This document shows positions 33,400-41,634 of a DNA stretch of 64,000 bases, piece by piece. The notes beneath the pieces were generated by a model that worked only from the letters and a program-made list of their open reading frames with translations, was not told the DNA's origin and did no database searches. Location: the NCBI GenBank assembly GCA_044449065.1, contig JBIOHP010000018.1:1-64000 (forward strand), written 5' to 3'. The position numbers and the translations under genes are program-made. Each line of letters opens with the position of its first letter. Position 1 is the first letter of the stretch. This DNA is from JBIOHP01 sp044449065 (lineage in GTDB: Bacteria > Bacteroidota > Ignavibacteria > UBA10030 > SZUA-254).

Positions 33400-35115
33400 T
33401 TATCTCATCACCACCATTTTTTGGATGGCAATATTTGTTCCGCTTTGCAAACGATAGATGTATATTCCGCTCGGGAGCTGCGATGCATTAAATACTGCTT
33501 GATGTTTCCCCGCATTCGTTACACCATTTACTAATGTGGCAATTTCCTGACCCAGCATATTGTATATTTTCAGCGTGGTAAAAGACGCTTCCGGCAAAGA
33601 GTAACTAATATTAGTTACCGGATTAAACGGGTTAGGATAATTGTTCAGTAAGCTAAATTCCGTCGGCGTTTTTGCAGCGCCGCTTTCATTTGGCGGAGTA
33701 ATCCCGCCTTCCGGCGGCGGAGGTGGTAATTCCCCATTATCCACGATGATTATTTTTCCAAAATTTGTTGAGGTTGCCAGTTGAAGTGGATGCAGCACCA
33801 ATAGACCCGTGTTATTTGCTTTTACCCAGTACGCATGCCCGGGTATGAGCGTATCAGCCGTAAAGTAAGCCCCATTGTAACCATAGAATGGTGATATGGT
33901 CATACCGGGCGGTTCGCTCACCACCTCGTTCACAGACACCCTGGCTATACTTCCAACCATGTTCCATTTAGAAGCCACTGCTATGGTCTCTTGGCGCACC
34001 TCGTTCACAATAAAGAGCACAGGTGTGCTGACTTTGTACCAATAGCCAACGCCAACAGCCATACTGTCGGCTGCCTTGTATCCATTGTTGAATTTGAACA
34101 GCGGATGCAGTGTTGCGGAGCACGTGCCTGGCGCTATGGTGCCTGGTAGCGCTACCATTTGCCAGCCTAAGCTGAAATTAGGCCTGACCGCTATTGCTGA
34201 ATCTGGCAAAGCTCCACCCCAGCCGCTGACTGCGACTGAATCTGGCGAATTCACTCCGTCATTAGTGAAAATTATATAACCCTCTTGGCTCCCGCTATCA
34301 ACCGGAGTAAAGGTCACGTTTACGACCTGGCTATCGTTATACGTAGCCAGGTCAATATGAGCCTGATCAACCAAGAAAGAAGGGTTGGTGCTGTTGACGG
34401 TGGCGTGTAAGCCAAGCGGGCTGCTGTCGTCCCTGTTAGTTGTGATGGTGTGGGTAATGCTACAGCCGACCATGGCATTGCCAAAATCAATATTAGCTTG
34501 ACTCAGTATTAATTTTGGCGCAGCTTCGAACATATCCACATTTATTCTTTGCCCATTTTTATAAGCAAACACCAAGCTATCAACTAATATATTGGTATTG
34601 GCATTTGCTGTGTTCCACAACCATATTCTGATTTGCATTTTTTTAAAGCTACTGGGTAGTTGTCCATCATCTGTTTTGAGATAAAAGAATTCATCCCATC
34701 GAGGTGGTACGCGCCAACCAGCTAGAAAATATGCACTATCAGAGTTGTCTACAATATCAAACTCGAATACGGTGGAAAAAGTTCCCGTTAAATCTCGCGT
34801 GTAAGCATATAGTGTGTCGGGCGTAGTGTAGGATATAGGGAATGTTTTTTCCCAAATCACAGCATGTGGTGCTCCAGTTACATGTATGTAGGCTGAAAAC
34901 CCTTGGGACGTGCGACCTTGCACTTTATCTGCCTCATCTAAGTAAGAATAGGCAGTGTCGGTAGTGCAGTTCTGTTTGCCAACATAATGCCAACCATTGA
35001 CTGTATCACGGTTAGCGTGAATTTTGTTGGTGTCAATTTGCGCCTGTGAAGTGTTCACTAGCACAAACATTGCGATTAACGTAATCGCTGTCAATATGAA
35101 ATTTTTAAAATACAT
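33400..35115 (-). CDS. Secreted protein with choice-of-anchor-D domain and T9SS sorting domain
   Basis: A 571-residue protein with a signal peptide (ILTAITLIAMFVLVNTSQAQ) and a strong AAAAGGAG ribosome site. Residues about 25-200 are a beta-rich region with no recognised family; it could be a carbohydrate-binding-like sandwich. Residues about 205-300 match the choice-of-anchor-D/Ig-like type (ANIDFGNAMVGCSITHTITT, VNVTFTPVDSGSQEGYIIF). A WNM/GYWYK two-fold module (about 315-455) and a T9SS sorting domain follow (YPNPFNPVTNISYSLP, SGIYIYRL, QKMVVMR). A perfect 77-base inverted repeat lies 46 bases upstream of its ATG. Ligand unknown. Confidence 0.85.
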   Translation of the reverse strand: MYFKNFILTAITLIAMFVLVNTSQAQIDTNKIHANRDTVNGWHYVGKQNCTTDTAYSYLDEADKVQGRTSQGFSAYIHVTGAPHAVIWEKTFPISYTTPDTLYAYTRDLTGTFSTVFEFDIVDNSDSAYFLAGWRVPPRWDEFFYLKTDDGQLPSSFKKMQIRIWLWNTANANTNILVDSLVFAYKNGQRINVDMFEAAPKLILSQANIDFGNAMVGCSITHTITTNRDDSSPLGLHATVNSTNPSFLVDQAHIDLATYNDSQVVNVTFTPVDSGSQEGYIIFTNDGVNSPDSVAVSGWGGALPDSAIAVRPNFSLGWQMVALPGTIAPGTCSATLHPLFKFNNGYKAADSMAVGVGYWYKVSTPVLFIVNEVRQETIAVASKWNMVGSIARVSVNEVVSEPPGMTISPFYGYNGAYFTADTLIPGHAYWVKANNTGLLVLHPLQLATSTNFGKIIIVDNGELPPPPPEGGITPPNESGAAKTPTEFSLLNNYPNPFNPVTNISYSLPEASFTTLKIYNMLGQEIATLVNGVTNAGKHQAVFNASQLPSGIYIYRLQSGTNIAIQKMVVMR

Positions 35116-35160
35116 TGTTTAACTCCTTTTCGCAGCCATACATATATCCTCCATGTAATT

Positions 35161-35237
35161 TATCCCCTGAAATCTCTCCTATCTATATTTATTTCTTTAT
35201 AATAAATAGTAATAGATAGGAGAGATTTCAGGGGATA
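35161..35237. repeat. Perfect 26-bp inverted repeat with 25-base loop
   Basis: Arm 35161-35186 (TATCCCCTGAAATCTCTCCT then ATCTAT) is exactly complementary to 35212-35237. The AT-rich loop (35187-35211) contains TATAAT on the plus strand. It lies in the leader or promoter region of the gene starting at 35115. The absence of any mismatch suggests either recent origin or strong constraint. Confidence 0.85.
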
Positions 35238-35346
35238 CTGATCTGCTTAAAAACCTTTTTGGTATTGAAATCAATCTCCAATTTACGCTGGAAATATATG
35301 TAAATCCGGAAATATTGTCAATAGGAGATTGAAAAACTGTTGTTTT

Positions 35347-35446
35347 TGTAGAGCGGGACGCAGTCCCGCTTACATCGATCTCAACTGACGCAGATAGACC
35401 CAAATCCTCTGGGGCATACCACCGCGAGACTTCGTCCCGCGGTACT
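35347..35446. repeat. Repeat family 2 (TGTAGAGCGGGAC), copy 3
   Basis: About 100 bases. Terminal hairpins are GCGGGAC-GCA-GTCCCGC and GCGAGAC-TTC-GTCCCGC. The G-to-A change from copies 1 and 2 is matched by a compensating change on the other strand of the first stem, so stem pairing is kept. It ends about 30 bases from the stop codon of the minus-strand gene at 35477. Confidence 0.78.
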
Positions 35447-35476
35447 TCAACCAAGCCGGCGCTTGGCTGTACATTT

Positions 35477-36250
35477 TTATTTCCCTCCCCACTCAGGTTT
35501 TCTTTTTTCCGTGAATGCCTTCATGCCTTCTTTCTGGTCGTCGGTGGCGAAGAGGAGATAGAAATTCTTCCGTTCAAAATCCAGGCCGCCTTCAATAGTA
35601 GTATCAAATGATTTGAGCACGGCTTCTTTCGCAAGCCGCACTGCCACCGGGGGTTTAGACGCAATTTCCCGTGCAAGGTTTTTTGCCTCATCAAGGTAAT
35701 ATTCAACGGGGACAACCTTGTTGACCAATCCCATGTGGAGGGCTTCTTCTGCGCCGATCATTCTGCCGGTGAGGATCATCTCCATCGCCTTTGCCTTGCC
35801 GACAGCGCGGGTTAATCGTTGCGTGCCGCCTGCTCCCGGCATAACGCCGAGGTTGATTTCCGGCTGTCCGAACTTTGCTGTCTCGGACGCAATAATCATA
35901 TCGCACGTCATGGCAATCTCGCATCCGCCCCCAAGCGCAAATCCGCTGACGGCGGCTATGATCGGTTTTTTAATTTTCCGTATGCGATCCCATCGCGCAA
36001 ACTGATCGCGCAAGAGCATCTCAACCGATGACGCTCCCGCCATTTCTGTAATATCCGCGCCCGCGGCAAAACTCTTTTCATTGCCGGTCAGGATAATCGC
36101 TCGAACCTCTTTGTCCGTATCAAGCGATTCGAGCGCATCGACCACTTCTTCCATCAGTTTGATGTTCAACGCGTTGAGCGCTTCAGGCCTGTTTAATTGA
36201 ATGATCGCGTACGATTCCTCTTTTGTAACGATAATGGATGAATAAGGCAT
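35477..36250 (-). CDS. Enoyl-CoA hydratase
   Basis: A 257-residue crotonase-fold enzyme that hydrates trans-2-enoyl-CoA in beta-oxidation or related pathways. Oxyanion-hole segments AAGADITEM and SGFALGGGCEIAM are present. Both catalytic glutamates of classical hydratases can be read, in GGGCE and in GQPEINLGVMPGAGGTQRL. The typical C-terminal trimerisation helices follow (VLKSFDTTIEGGLDFER, DQKEGMKAF). It starts three bases after the stop of the upstream crotonase gene, so they are co-transcribed. The exact substrate cannot be told. Confidence 0.93.
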   Translation of the reverse strand: MPYSSIIVTKEESYAIIQLNRPEALNALNIKLMEEVVDALESLDTDKEVRAIILTGNEKSFAAGADITEMAGASSVEMLLRDQFARWDRIRKIKKPIIAAVSGFALGGGCEIAMTCDMIIASETAKFGQPEINLGVMPGAGGTQRLTRAVGKAKAMEMILTGRMIGAEEALHMGLVNKVVPVEYYLDEAKNLAREIASKPPVAVRLAKEAVLKSFDTTIEGGLDFERKNFYLLFATDDQKEGMKAFTEKRKPEWGGK

Positions 36251-36253
36251 GGG

Positions 36254-37102
36254 TTATTTTCCCTTCGCTCGTTTTTTATGAATTTTCATATAATCGATCT
36301 CCCGTTTTTCCATGAACGCCTGCACCCCTTCGCGTACTTCATCCGCGCCGGTGTGGATTGCCAGCCAGTCCCGCAAATGGCCTATGGTGATTCCCCAAGA
36401 AAAATCCCGCCAGAAATTAAGCTGCTGTTTCGTGTAGCGAAGATTTTCGGGGAGTTTCCTGATGAGTTTTTGCGCCATCGCGTTCACGGCTTTATCGAGA
36501 TTTTTTCTTGGAACAATTTCGTTTACCAATCCCCACTCGAGGGCTTTTTTCATCGGGATTTCATCGCAGAGCATTAAAATTTCCCTTGCGCGCCTGTCGC
36601 CTACAATAAGCGGAAGCCATTGCGTAGCGCCCGCAGCAGGAACGCTGCCTCGTGCGGGTCCCACATGTTTGATGAATGTATCTTCAACCGCAACAGCGAG
36701 ATCGCAGGAAATTTGCAGCTCATTCCCGCCGCCGACCACCATGCCGTTGATTCGCGCAATAGTAGGTTTGCCGATATTGCGCAGTCGCTCAAATGTTTCG
36801 ATGAACACGCCCATCCATTTGTAAAAATCGGATGGATTTTTGAGGAAATCGCTGCTCCATTCTTTCATATCCGCGCCGGTGCAGAACGCTTTATCTCCGG
36901 CGCCGGTGAGCACTACAACAACAACCTGGTCGTCCCACGCCGCATCCTGGAATGCTTTGCCGAGCTCAACGAGTGTTTCGTAGTTCAGCGCGTTGTGGAC
37001 TTCAGGACGGTTGATCGTTATTGTCGCGACGAGATCTTTTTTTGCGTATACAAGATTTTTAAAGCGAAGGGAGGAAGCCGGTGTTCCGGAATAGCGGCTC
37101 AT
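36254..37102 (-). CDS. Crotonase-family protein lacking one canonical catalytic Glu
   Basis: A 282-residue crotonase-fold protein (TINRPEVHNALNYETL, GAGDKAFCTGADMKEW, INGMVVGGGNELQISCDLAV). The segment that in hydratases reads GQPEINLG is here HVGPARGSVPAAGATQ, so the second glutamate is missing. This and the phrase REILMLCDEI point towards the MenB/BadI-like side of the superfamily (ring-forming or ring-opening CoA enzymes) and away from simple hydratases. The precise reaction is unknown. Its ATG overlaps the end of the EthD-like gene by four bases (ATGA), and the hydratase gene follows after three bases. Confidence 0.85.
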   Translation of the reverse strand: MSRYSGTPASSLRFKNLVYAKKDLVATITINRPEVHNALNYETLVELGKAFQDAAWDDQVVVVVLTGAGDKAFCTGADMKEWSSDFLKNPSDFYKWMGVFIETFERLRNIGKPTIARINGMVVGGGNELQISCDLAVAVEDTFIKHVGPARGSVPAAGATQWLPLIVGDRRAREILMLCDEIPMKKALEWGLVNEIVPRKNLDKAVNAMAQKLIRKLPENLRYTKQQLNFWRDFSWGITIGHLRDWLAIHTGADEVREGVQAFMEKREIDYMKIHKKRAKGK

Positions 37103-37401
37103 TCCTTAACCTCGCCGTAAAATAATGTCACGAGGTTACCCGCAAAACTCATGAGGTCGCGGACAGTTGCTTTGCCTTCGGGCGACGCGTTCGAGGCGTT
37201 CATCGCGTCGATGGAATCGAAATACATTTCCGCCATGATATAATATTTTGCCTCGCCGAGCGGCGCGCCGGTTATCCGCGTGATCTCTAATTTTCTCAAC
37301 CCCGGCATTTTCTTTGCCAGGGGAATGTGAACGTCGTTATAGTGTTTATCAAACGCCGCAATATCATCCGGCTTGCGGTATAATGCAATAAGTTTAATCA
37401 T
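37099..37401 (-). CDS. EthD-domain protein
   Basis: A 100-residue dimeric alpha-beta-barrel type protein (MIKLIALYRKPDDIAAFDKH, YNDVHIPLAKKMPGLRKLEI, KYYIMAEMYFDSIDAMNAS). This is the EthD fold, often found in operons for degradation of ethers or aromatic compounds, with unclear biochemical role. It is the first gene of a three-gene operon with two crotonase-family enzymes and overlaps the second by four bases. The set suggests one CoA-dependent catabolic route. Confidence 0.88.
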   Translation of the reverse strand: MIKLIALYRKPDDIAAFDKHYNDVHIPLAKKMPGLRKLEITRITGAPLGEAKYYIMAEMYFDSIDAMNASNASPEGKATVRDLMSFAGNLVTLFYGEVKE

Positions 37402-37477
37402 AAGTTTATAAGAATAGTTAGTGAAATTGTTGTTAAGTTAACAGTAGAGTGTTAACTATTTATTTAAAACCCCCTGT

Positions 37478-37495
37478 CCCCCTTTGACAAGGGGG
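37478..37495. repeat. Short CCCCCTT/AAGGGGG palindrome
   Basis: CCCCCTT (37478-37484), loop TGAC, AAGGGGG (37489-37495). It is a member of the C-rich palindromes scattered in this region. Nothing else is seen in 37402-37686. Confidence 0.6.
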
Positions 37496-37686
37496 AATCA
37501 GATGTTTCTACTAAGAACTGTCGATTTTTACAATTTAATGTATCGTGAATAAATAAAATTTACAATTCACCCAATATACCCACACATTCAGTAAATATCA
37601 AGGAAAAATATTGGAAATTCGCGCGTATTTTACTAACTTCTTATGCAAAAAACTGTAATCAATAACTAACTTAATCCGGAATAACA

Positions 37687-39558
37687 TTGCAATCCAATAA
37701 ACGAGAATATCTCATCGGGGGGATTCTCTCACTCTTCGTATTTATTGTTTATATAACAACGCTATGTCCCTCTATTGATGTAATAGATGCGGGAGAATTA
37801 TCCACGGTGGCATACACGCTTGGTATTGCGCATCCCACCGGCTACCCGCTTTTCTCATTGGTTGGTTATCTGTTCTCTCACCTCTTATTTCCCTTCAGGG
37901 TGATCTACCGCGTGAACCTGATGGCTGCAATTTTTTGCAGCGCGGGATTATTTTTCTTTTTCCGGTTTCTTGTTTTCTTCTTCACAAAATTCACCCTCGC
38001 AAAAATTGATAACATAAAAGAACATTTCACTCCCCAGAATGAAATGTACGGCGCAATAATTCCCGCCGCCTGCGGTACGCTGATACTCGCGTTCTCAGAA
38101 ACGTATTGGGCACAGTCGAATTCGGTGGAGGTATATTCTCTCCATGTATTTTTATTATCGATGAACCTCTTTCTTTTTGCGAAGGCGATTTCAACAAACG
38201 GCAGAGGAATACAGAAAGAACGTTATTGGTATTTGTGGGCGTTCGTTCTGGGACTGGGATTCTGCAATCACATGACCACCATCTTGTTGGCGCCGGCGTA
38301 TCTCTTTGCGTATTTTTACGTACATGGCTTTGGCGTATCGAGCTGGAAAAAACTATTGCGTCTCGGCGTTCCTTTTTGCCTTGCGTTATCGTTGTATCTT
38401 TATCTTGTAATTCGAGCGGGGGAGAAGCCGTTAATGAATTGGGGTAATCCTGTTTCTTTAGAGCGTCTCTTCTGGCATTTTTCCGGAAAGCAATACCGGG
38501 TATGGTTATTTTCATCGACGGAAAGCGCAGTCCGCCAATTCGAATACTTCAAGGATGGTCTCTTGGCTGAATTTGCCTATATCCCTATCTTATTTGCCAT
38601 CATAGGGTTATGGAAGATAGGGAAGATGGGCGGGCAATTGTTGTTATTTACCGTATTATTATTTGTCGGCTGTGTGTTGTATTCCATCAATTACGATATA
38701 CACGATATCGATTCATATTTTCTGCTGGCGTATGTTACAGTAGCAATCTGGGCGGCGGCGGGTGTTTCAAAAATTATTACCGAGAAAATGACGTATGCCC
38801 GTTGGATAAGCATCGGGATGATTGTTCTTTCGTTGTTCCCTCTTTACTATAATTATTCCAATTCCAATGAACGTGATTTCACGATGGTGGAGAATTATTC
38901 AAAAGATATCTTGAAATCGGTGGAACCCAACGGAATCATCATCTCCTATCAATGGGATTATTTTGTATCGGCGATGAATTACCTCCAGTTTGTCGAAGGG
39001 TTTCGTCGGGATGTGATTGTCGTAGATAAAGAACTTTTACGCCGGTCATGGTATTATGTGCAGCTTGAACGGCGGTATCCGGAATTTGTTCGCCAATCGA
39101 GAGCTGAGATCGATGCGTTTTTACAGGAGCTGTATAAGTTTGAGCATGATCTACCGTATGATAATGCAACGATTGAATTCCGTTATGCCTCGATGATCAA
39201 AAGTTTCATCTCCCGCAATATTTCACAACGTCCCGTTTATACAACGATAGAAATTGAACAGCAATACACGCAGGGTTATGTGCGTGTGCCGGATGGTATG
39301 GTTTTTCGTCTGTGGGAAGATAACAACCGGCATGAAAAACAAATGCCTGAGTATACGATTGCCATCCCTCACAGGCAAACCAAATATACCGATGCGATTC
39401 TTTCGATGTATAGTAAGTCGTATGTCAATAATGCTGTTTATTACTATCTAGGGGGTAAAACTGACACGGCTCAGGTATTGGTCAATAAAGCCCTCGTACT
39501 TACACCTAATATGCCTGAGGCGGTTAATTTAAAGGAACGGCTTCAAAAAGTACGATAA
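37687..39558 (+). CDS. DUF2723-family multi-pass membrane protein (putative glycosyltransferase)
   Basis: A 623-residue protein. The N-terminal signature CPSIDVIDAGELSTVAYTLG followed by IAHPTGYPLFSLVGYLF is typical of DUF2723, a GT-C-like family found in FCB and other bacteria and thought to transfer sugars from lipid carriers. About ten membrane helices lie in residues 1-400. The C-terminal 220 residues are soluble and probably periplasmic, ending in a TPR-like helix pair (VNNAVYYYLGGKTDTAQVLV). The start is a TTG at 37687 with GGA upstream. Single gene; it may glycosylate exported proteins, which is inference. Confidence 0.85.
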   Translation: MQSNKREYLIGGILSLFVFIVYITTLCPSIDVIDAGELSTVAYTLGIAHPTGYPLFSLVGYLFSHLLFPFRVIYRVNLMAAIFCSAGLFFFFRFLVFFFTKFTLAKIDNIKEHFTPQNEMYGAIIPAACGTLILAFSETYWAQSNSVEVYSLHVFLLSMNLFLFAKAISTNGRGIQKERYWYLWAFVLGLGFCNHMTTILLAPAYLFAYFYVHGFGVSSWKKLLRLGVPFCLALSLYLYLVIRAGEKPLMNWGNPVSLERLFWHFSGKQYRVWLFSSTESAVRQFEYFKDGLLAEFAYIPILFAIIGLWKIGKMGGQLLLFTVLLFVGCVLYSINYDIHDIDSYFLLAYVTVAIWAAAGVSKIITEKMTYARWISIGMIVLSLFPLYYNYSNSNERDFTMVENYSKDILKSVEPNGIIISYQWDYFVSAMNYLQFVEGFRRDVIVVDKELLRRSWYYVQLERRYPEFVRQSRAEIDAFLQELYKFEHDLPYDNATIEFRYASMIKSFISRNISQRPVYTTIEIEQQYTQGYVRVPDGMVFRLWEDNNRHEKQMPEYTIAIPHRQTKYTDAILSMYSKSYVNNAVYYYLGGKTDTAQVLVNKALVLTPNMPEAVNLKERLQKVR

Positions 39559-39686
39559 AGGGAACCGATTTTCATAATCGGGTTAAATTCTTCCGTCGTA
39601 ACCGCCTTATATTATAGGTACTTACATATCTTCCCTTAGAAATTCATTGCATTCAAAGAAAAAATTGCGTAAATTACTGTCCTTTA

Positions 39687-39715
39687 TTGCAAATTAAATT
39701 GCATTTTTGTATCTT
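39687..39715 (+). promoter_or_regulatory. Possible promoter of the tRNA/rpmG/secE operon
   Basis: TTGCAA (39687-39692), 17-base spacer, TATCTT (39710-39715), about 125 bases before the first tRNA. Other AT-rich hexamers nearby compete. The 39559-39839 gap shows no gene. Confidence 0.35.
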
Positions 39716-39839
39716 GTTATGCTAAAGTGAATTAGGGTTTTTATCAGCGTCTGATCCTGTATCCGTTCGGTGTAAGAAATACCCTCGTTTTATTCTCTGA
39801 ATATTTAGGAAAATTCTACGATACTCATTCAATTGTATC

Positions 39840-39912
39840 GCCGATGTAGCTCAACTGGTAGAGCAGCTGATTTGTAATCAGCTGGTTAGAGGTTCGAGTC
39901 CTCCCATCGGCT
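39840..39912 (+). tRNA. tRNA-Thr (anticodon TGT)
   Basis: 73 bases. Acceptor GCCGATG/CATCGGC with discriminator T, D-arm GCTC/GAGC, anticodon stem GCTGA/TCAGC with loop TTTGTAA, and T-arm AGAGG TTCGAGT CCTCC. No encoded CCA. Confidence 0.97.
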
Positions 39913-40035
39913 CACGATGTATTATCTGAAATTGAAGAGATCAGAGCCGAAGAAACGAGAGAGACCAATACCGACCGGTAGATTTCCCTGAGATGAAGAA
40001 CAGATTCGCAAAAAGATAATCCGCCCACGTTTAGC

Positions 40036-40118
40036 GGGTAGGTAGCGAAGCGGTCAAACGCAACAGACTGTAAATCTGTCGGCTTCTGCCTTCGGAGGTT
40101 CGAATCCTCCCCTGCCCA
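40036..40118 (+). tRNA. tRNA-Tyr (anticodon GTA)
   Basis: 83 bases. Acceptor GGGTAGG/CCTGCCC, anticodon stem ACAGA/TCTGT with loop CTGTAAA, the long variable arm typical of bacterial tRNA-Tyr, T-arm GGAGG TTCGAAT CCTCC, and discriminator A. Confidence 0.96.
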
Positions 40119-40407
40119 CAGTTCAAGTTTTTTCTTTGAAGAAAAAACTTGAGAACGTTGTAGAACGGTAAAAGATTATGTTAGTCCCGGTTCATTCGGA
40201 GGGAATCTTAAGTAAGCGAAGGATTTGAGGTGAATCGACTGGAGAGATGGTACGAGCAGGGTGTTGAAAAAGTATCAAATAAGAATGAGTCATTCCGTCC
40301 CGATAAATCGGGATCGGAATCTATTAATATTCAGACCCTGAAACAAGTTCAGGGTGACTCGGATGGGCAGAGTCAACACCTCGCTAGAGAAACTATTCGA
40401 GTTAAAT
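40119..40407. other. Insert between tRNA-Tyr and tRNA-Gly with short palindromes
   Basis: A 12-bp hairpin CAAGTTTTTTC...GAAAAAACTTG follows tRNA-Tyr directly (about 40124-40150). Further on are TCCCGATAAATCGGGA (about 40303) and CCCTGAAACAAGTTCAGGG (about 40338), common small intergenic dyads. No gene is supported; an open frame from 40230 runs through tRNA-Gly and is discounted. Confidence 0.6.
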
Positions 40408-40480
40408 GCGGGAGTAACTCAGTTGGTAGAGTCACAGCCTTCCAAGCTGTTGGTCGCGGGTCCGAGTCCCGTCTCCCGCT
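40408..40480 (+). tRNA. tRNA-Gly (anticodon TCC)
   Basis: 73 bases. Acceptor GCGGGAG/CTCCCGC, anticodon stem ACAGC/GCTGT with loop CTTCCAA, T-arm GCGGG TCCGAGT CCCGT, discriminator T. Confidence 0.97.
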
Positions 40481-40489
40481 CTGTGGTTT

Positions 40490-40562
40490 GCTTGCGTAGC
40501 TCAGTTGGTAGAGCACATCCTTGGTAAGGATGAGGTCATCGGTTCAATCCCGATCGCAAGCT
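40490..40562 (+). tRNA. tRNA-Thr (anticodon GGT)
   Basis: 73 bases. Acceptor GCTTGCG/CGCAAGC, anticodon stem CATCC/GGATG with loop TTGGTAA, T-arm ATCGG TTCAATC CCGAT, discriminator T. Nine bases after tRNA-Gly. Confidence 0.97.
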
Positions 40563-40598
40563 CGGTTAATATTTTTTTGATTATCAAGGAGATTTGTA

Positions 40599-40748
40599 AT
40601 GCGCGATATCATCACGTTGGAATGTACGGAGTGCAAACGCCGTAATTACACGACAACAAAAAACAAGAAAAAACAAACGGGAAGAGTTGAATATAAGAAA
40701 TTCTGCGCGTGGTGTAATAAACATACACCCCACAAGGAAACGAAGTAA
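40599..40748 (+). CDS. rpmG: Ribosomal protein bL33
   Basis: A 49-residue large-subunit protein (MRDIITLECTECKRRNYTTT...KFCAWCNKHTPH). Two CxxC pairs (ECTEC, FCAWC) make this the zinc-binding form. An AAGGAGA ribosome site precedes the ATG at 40599. It sits between tRNA-Thr and tRNA-Trp ahead of secE, a common bacterial arrangement. Confidence 0.96.
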   Translation: MRDIITLECTECKRRNYTTTKNKKKQTGRVEYKKFCAWCNKHTPHKETK

Positions 40749-40757
40749 GTTCGACCT

Positions 40758-40831
40758 ACGTCAGTAGCTCAATTGGCTAGAGCAGCGGTCTCCAAAACCG
40801 CAGGTTGGGGGTTCGACTCCCTCCTGACGTG
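40758..40831 (+). tRNA. tRNA-Trp (anticodon CCA)
   Basis: 74 bases. Acceptor ACGTCAG/CTGACGT, discriminator G followed by genomic CA, anticodon stem GCGGT/ACCGC with loop CTCCAAA. It stands directly upstream of secE, as in many bacteria. Confidence 0.96.
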
Positions 40832-40866
40832 CAGATGATCATCATTCACTCTAAAAGAAAAGGAAT

Positions 40867-41049
40867 ATGAAAGAGAAAATAATTGCATTTTTCACCGACG
40901 TGACCAAGGAGATGAAGAAAGTCACCTGGCCTCATCGCGATGAACTTCGCGATTCAACCATCATCATACTCGTTGTGTGCGGGGTTATCGCCGCGTTCGT
41001 CTATGGCGTCGATATCGTCGTCAATAAAGTATTAAGCGCGATCCTGTAA
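40867..41049 (+). CDS. secE: Preprotein translocase subunit SecE
   Basis: A 60-residue, single-helix SecE. The amphipathic N-terminal helix and hinge (FTDVTKEMKKVTWPHRDEL) lead into one membrane span (STIIILVVCGVIAAFVYGVD). It clamps SecY in the inner-membrane translocon. AAAGGA lies just before the ATG at 40867, and nusG follows within a few bases. Confidence 0.97.
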   Translation: MKEKIIAFFTDVTKEMKKVTWPHRDELRDSTIIILVVCGVIAAFVYGVDIVVNKVLSAIL

Positions 41050-41051
41050 GG

Positions 41052-41609
41052 TTGACTCTATTGGAAACACAAACTGTGCAAAAGCGATGGTACGTAGTGC
41101 GGACGTTTTCAGGGCATGAAAACAGGGTCAAGACCCATCTGGAAAATGAAGTGAAACTTGCCAAGCTTGACGACCGGATTCAAACCGTGATGGTTCCTTC
41201 GGAAAAGATCTTTGAAGTGAAAGACGGCAAGAAGAAAAGCAAAACAAAAACGTTTTTTCCCGGCTATATTCTTGTCGAAGCCATACTTGATAAAGAGACG
41301 AAACATCTGATCCTGAATACTCCCTCCGTCATGGGATTTGTCGGCGTGCGCGGCGAGCCGGTTCCGCTTCAGCCCGACGAGGTGCGGAGATTGATCGGCA
41401 GAATCGAGTCGCGGAAAGATATGGAGATGCTTGCCATCCCGTTCCATATCGGCGAACCGGTGAAAGTGATCGATGGGCCGTTCAATAATTTTACGGGCGT
41501 CGTGCAGGATTTGAATGAAGAAAAAATGAAATTAAAGGTTATGGTCAGCATCTTCGGGCGAAAGACGCCCGTTGAGCTCGATTTCAGCCAGGTTGAAGCT
41601 GAAAAATAA
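41052..41609 (+). CDS. nusG: Transcription termination/antitermination protein NusG
   Basis: Up to 185 residues: an NGN domain (KRWYVVRTFSGHENRVKTHL, FFPGYILVEA, VMGFVGVRGEP) and a KOW domain (VKVIDGPFNNFTGVVQDLN). It binds the RNA polymerase clamp and links it to Rho, NusE/S10 or the ribosome. The start is uncertain: TTG at 41052 is two bases after secE; TTG at 41061 has AAGG nine bases upstream; GTG at 41076 is also in frame. Confidence 0.95.
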   Translation: MTLLETQTVQKRWYVVRTFSGHENRVKTHLENEVKLAKLDDRIQTVMVPSEKIFEVKDGKKKSKTKTFFPGYILVEAILDKETKHLILNTPSVMGFVGVRGEPVPLQPDEVRRLIGRIESRKDMEMLAIPFHIGEPVKVIDGPFNNFTGVVQDLNEEKMKLKVMVSIFGRKTPVELDFSQVEAEK

Positions 41610-41634
41610 AATCATTGATTGAAGGAAGACTCGC

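Noticed and set aside
35197..35454. Minus-strand frame of 85 codons
   Set aside because: It is made of one arm of the perfect palindrome plus a family 2 repeat.
40230..40499. Possible 89-residue protein between tRNAs
   Set aside because: It crosses tRNA-Gly and short palindromes.
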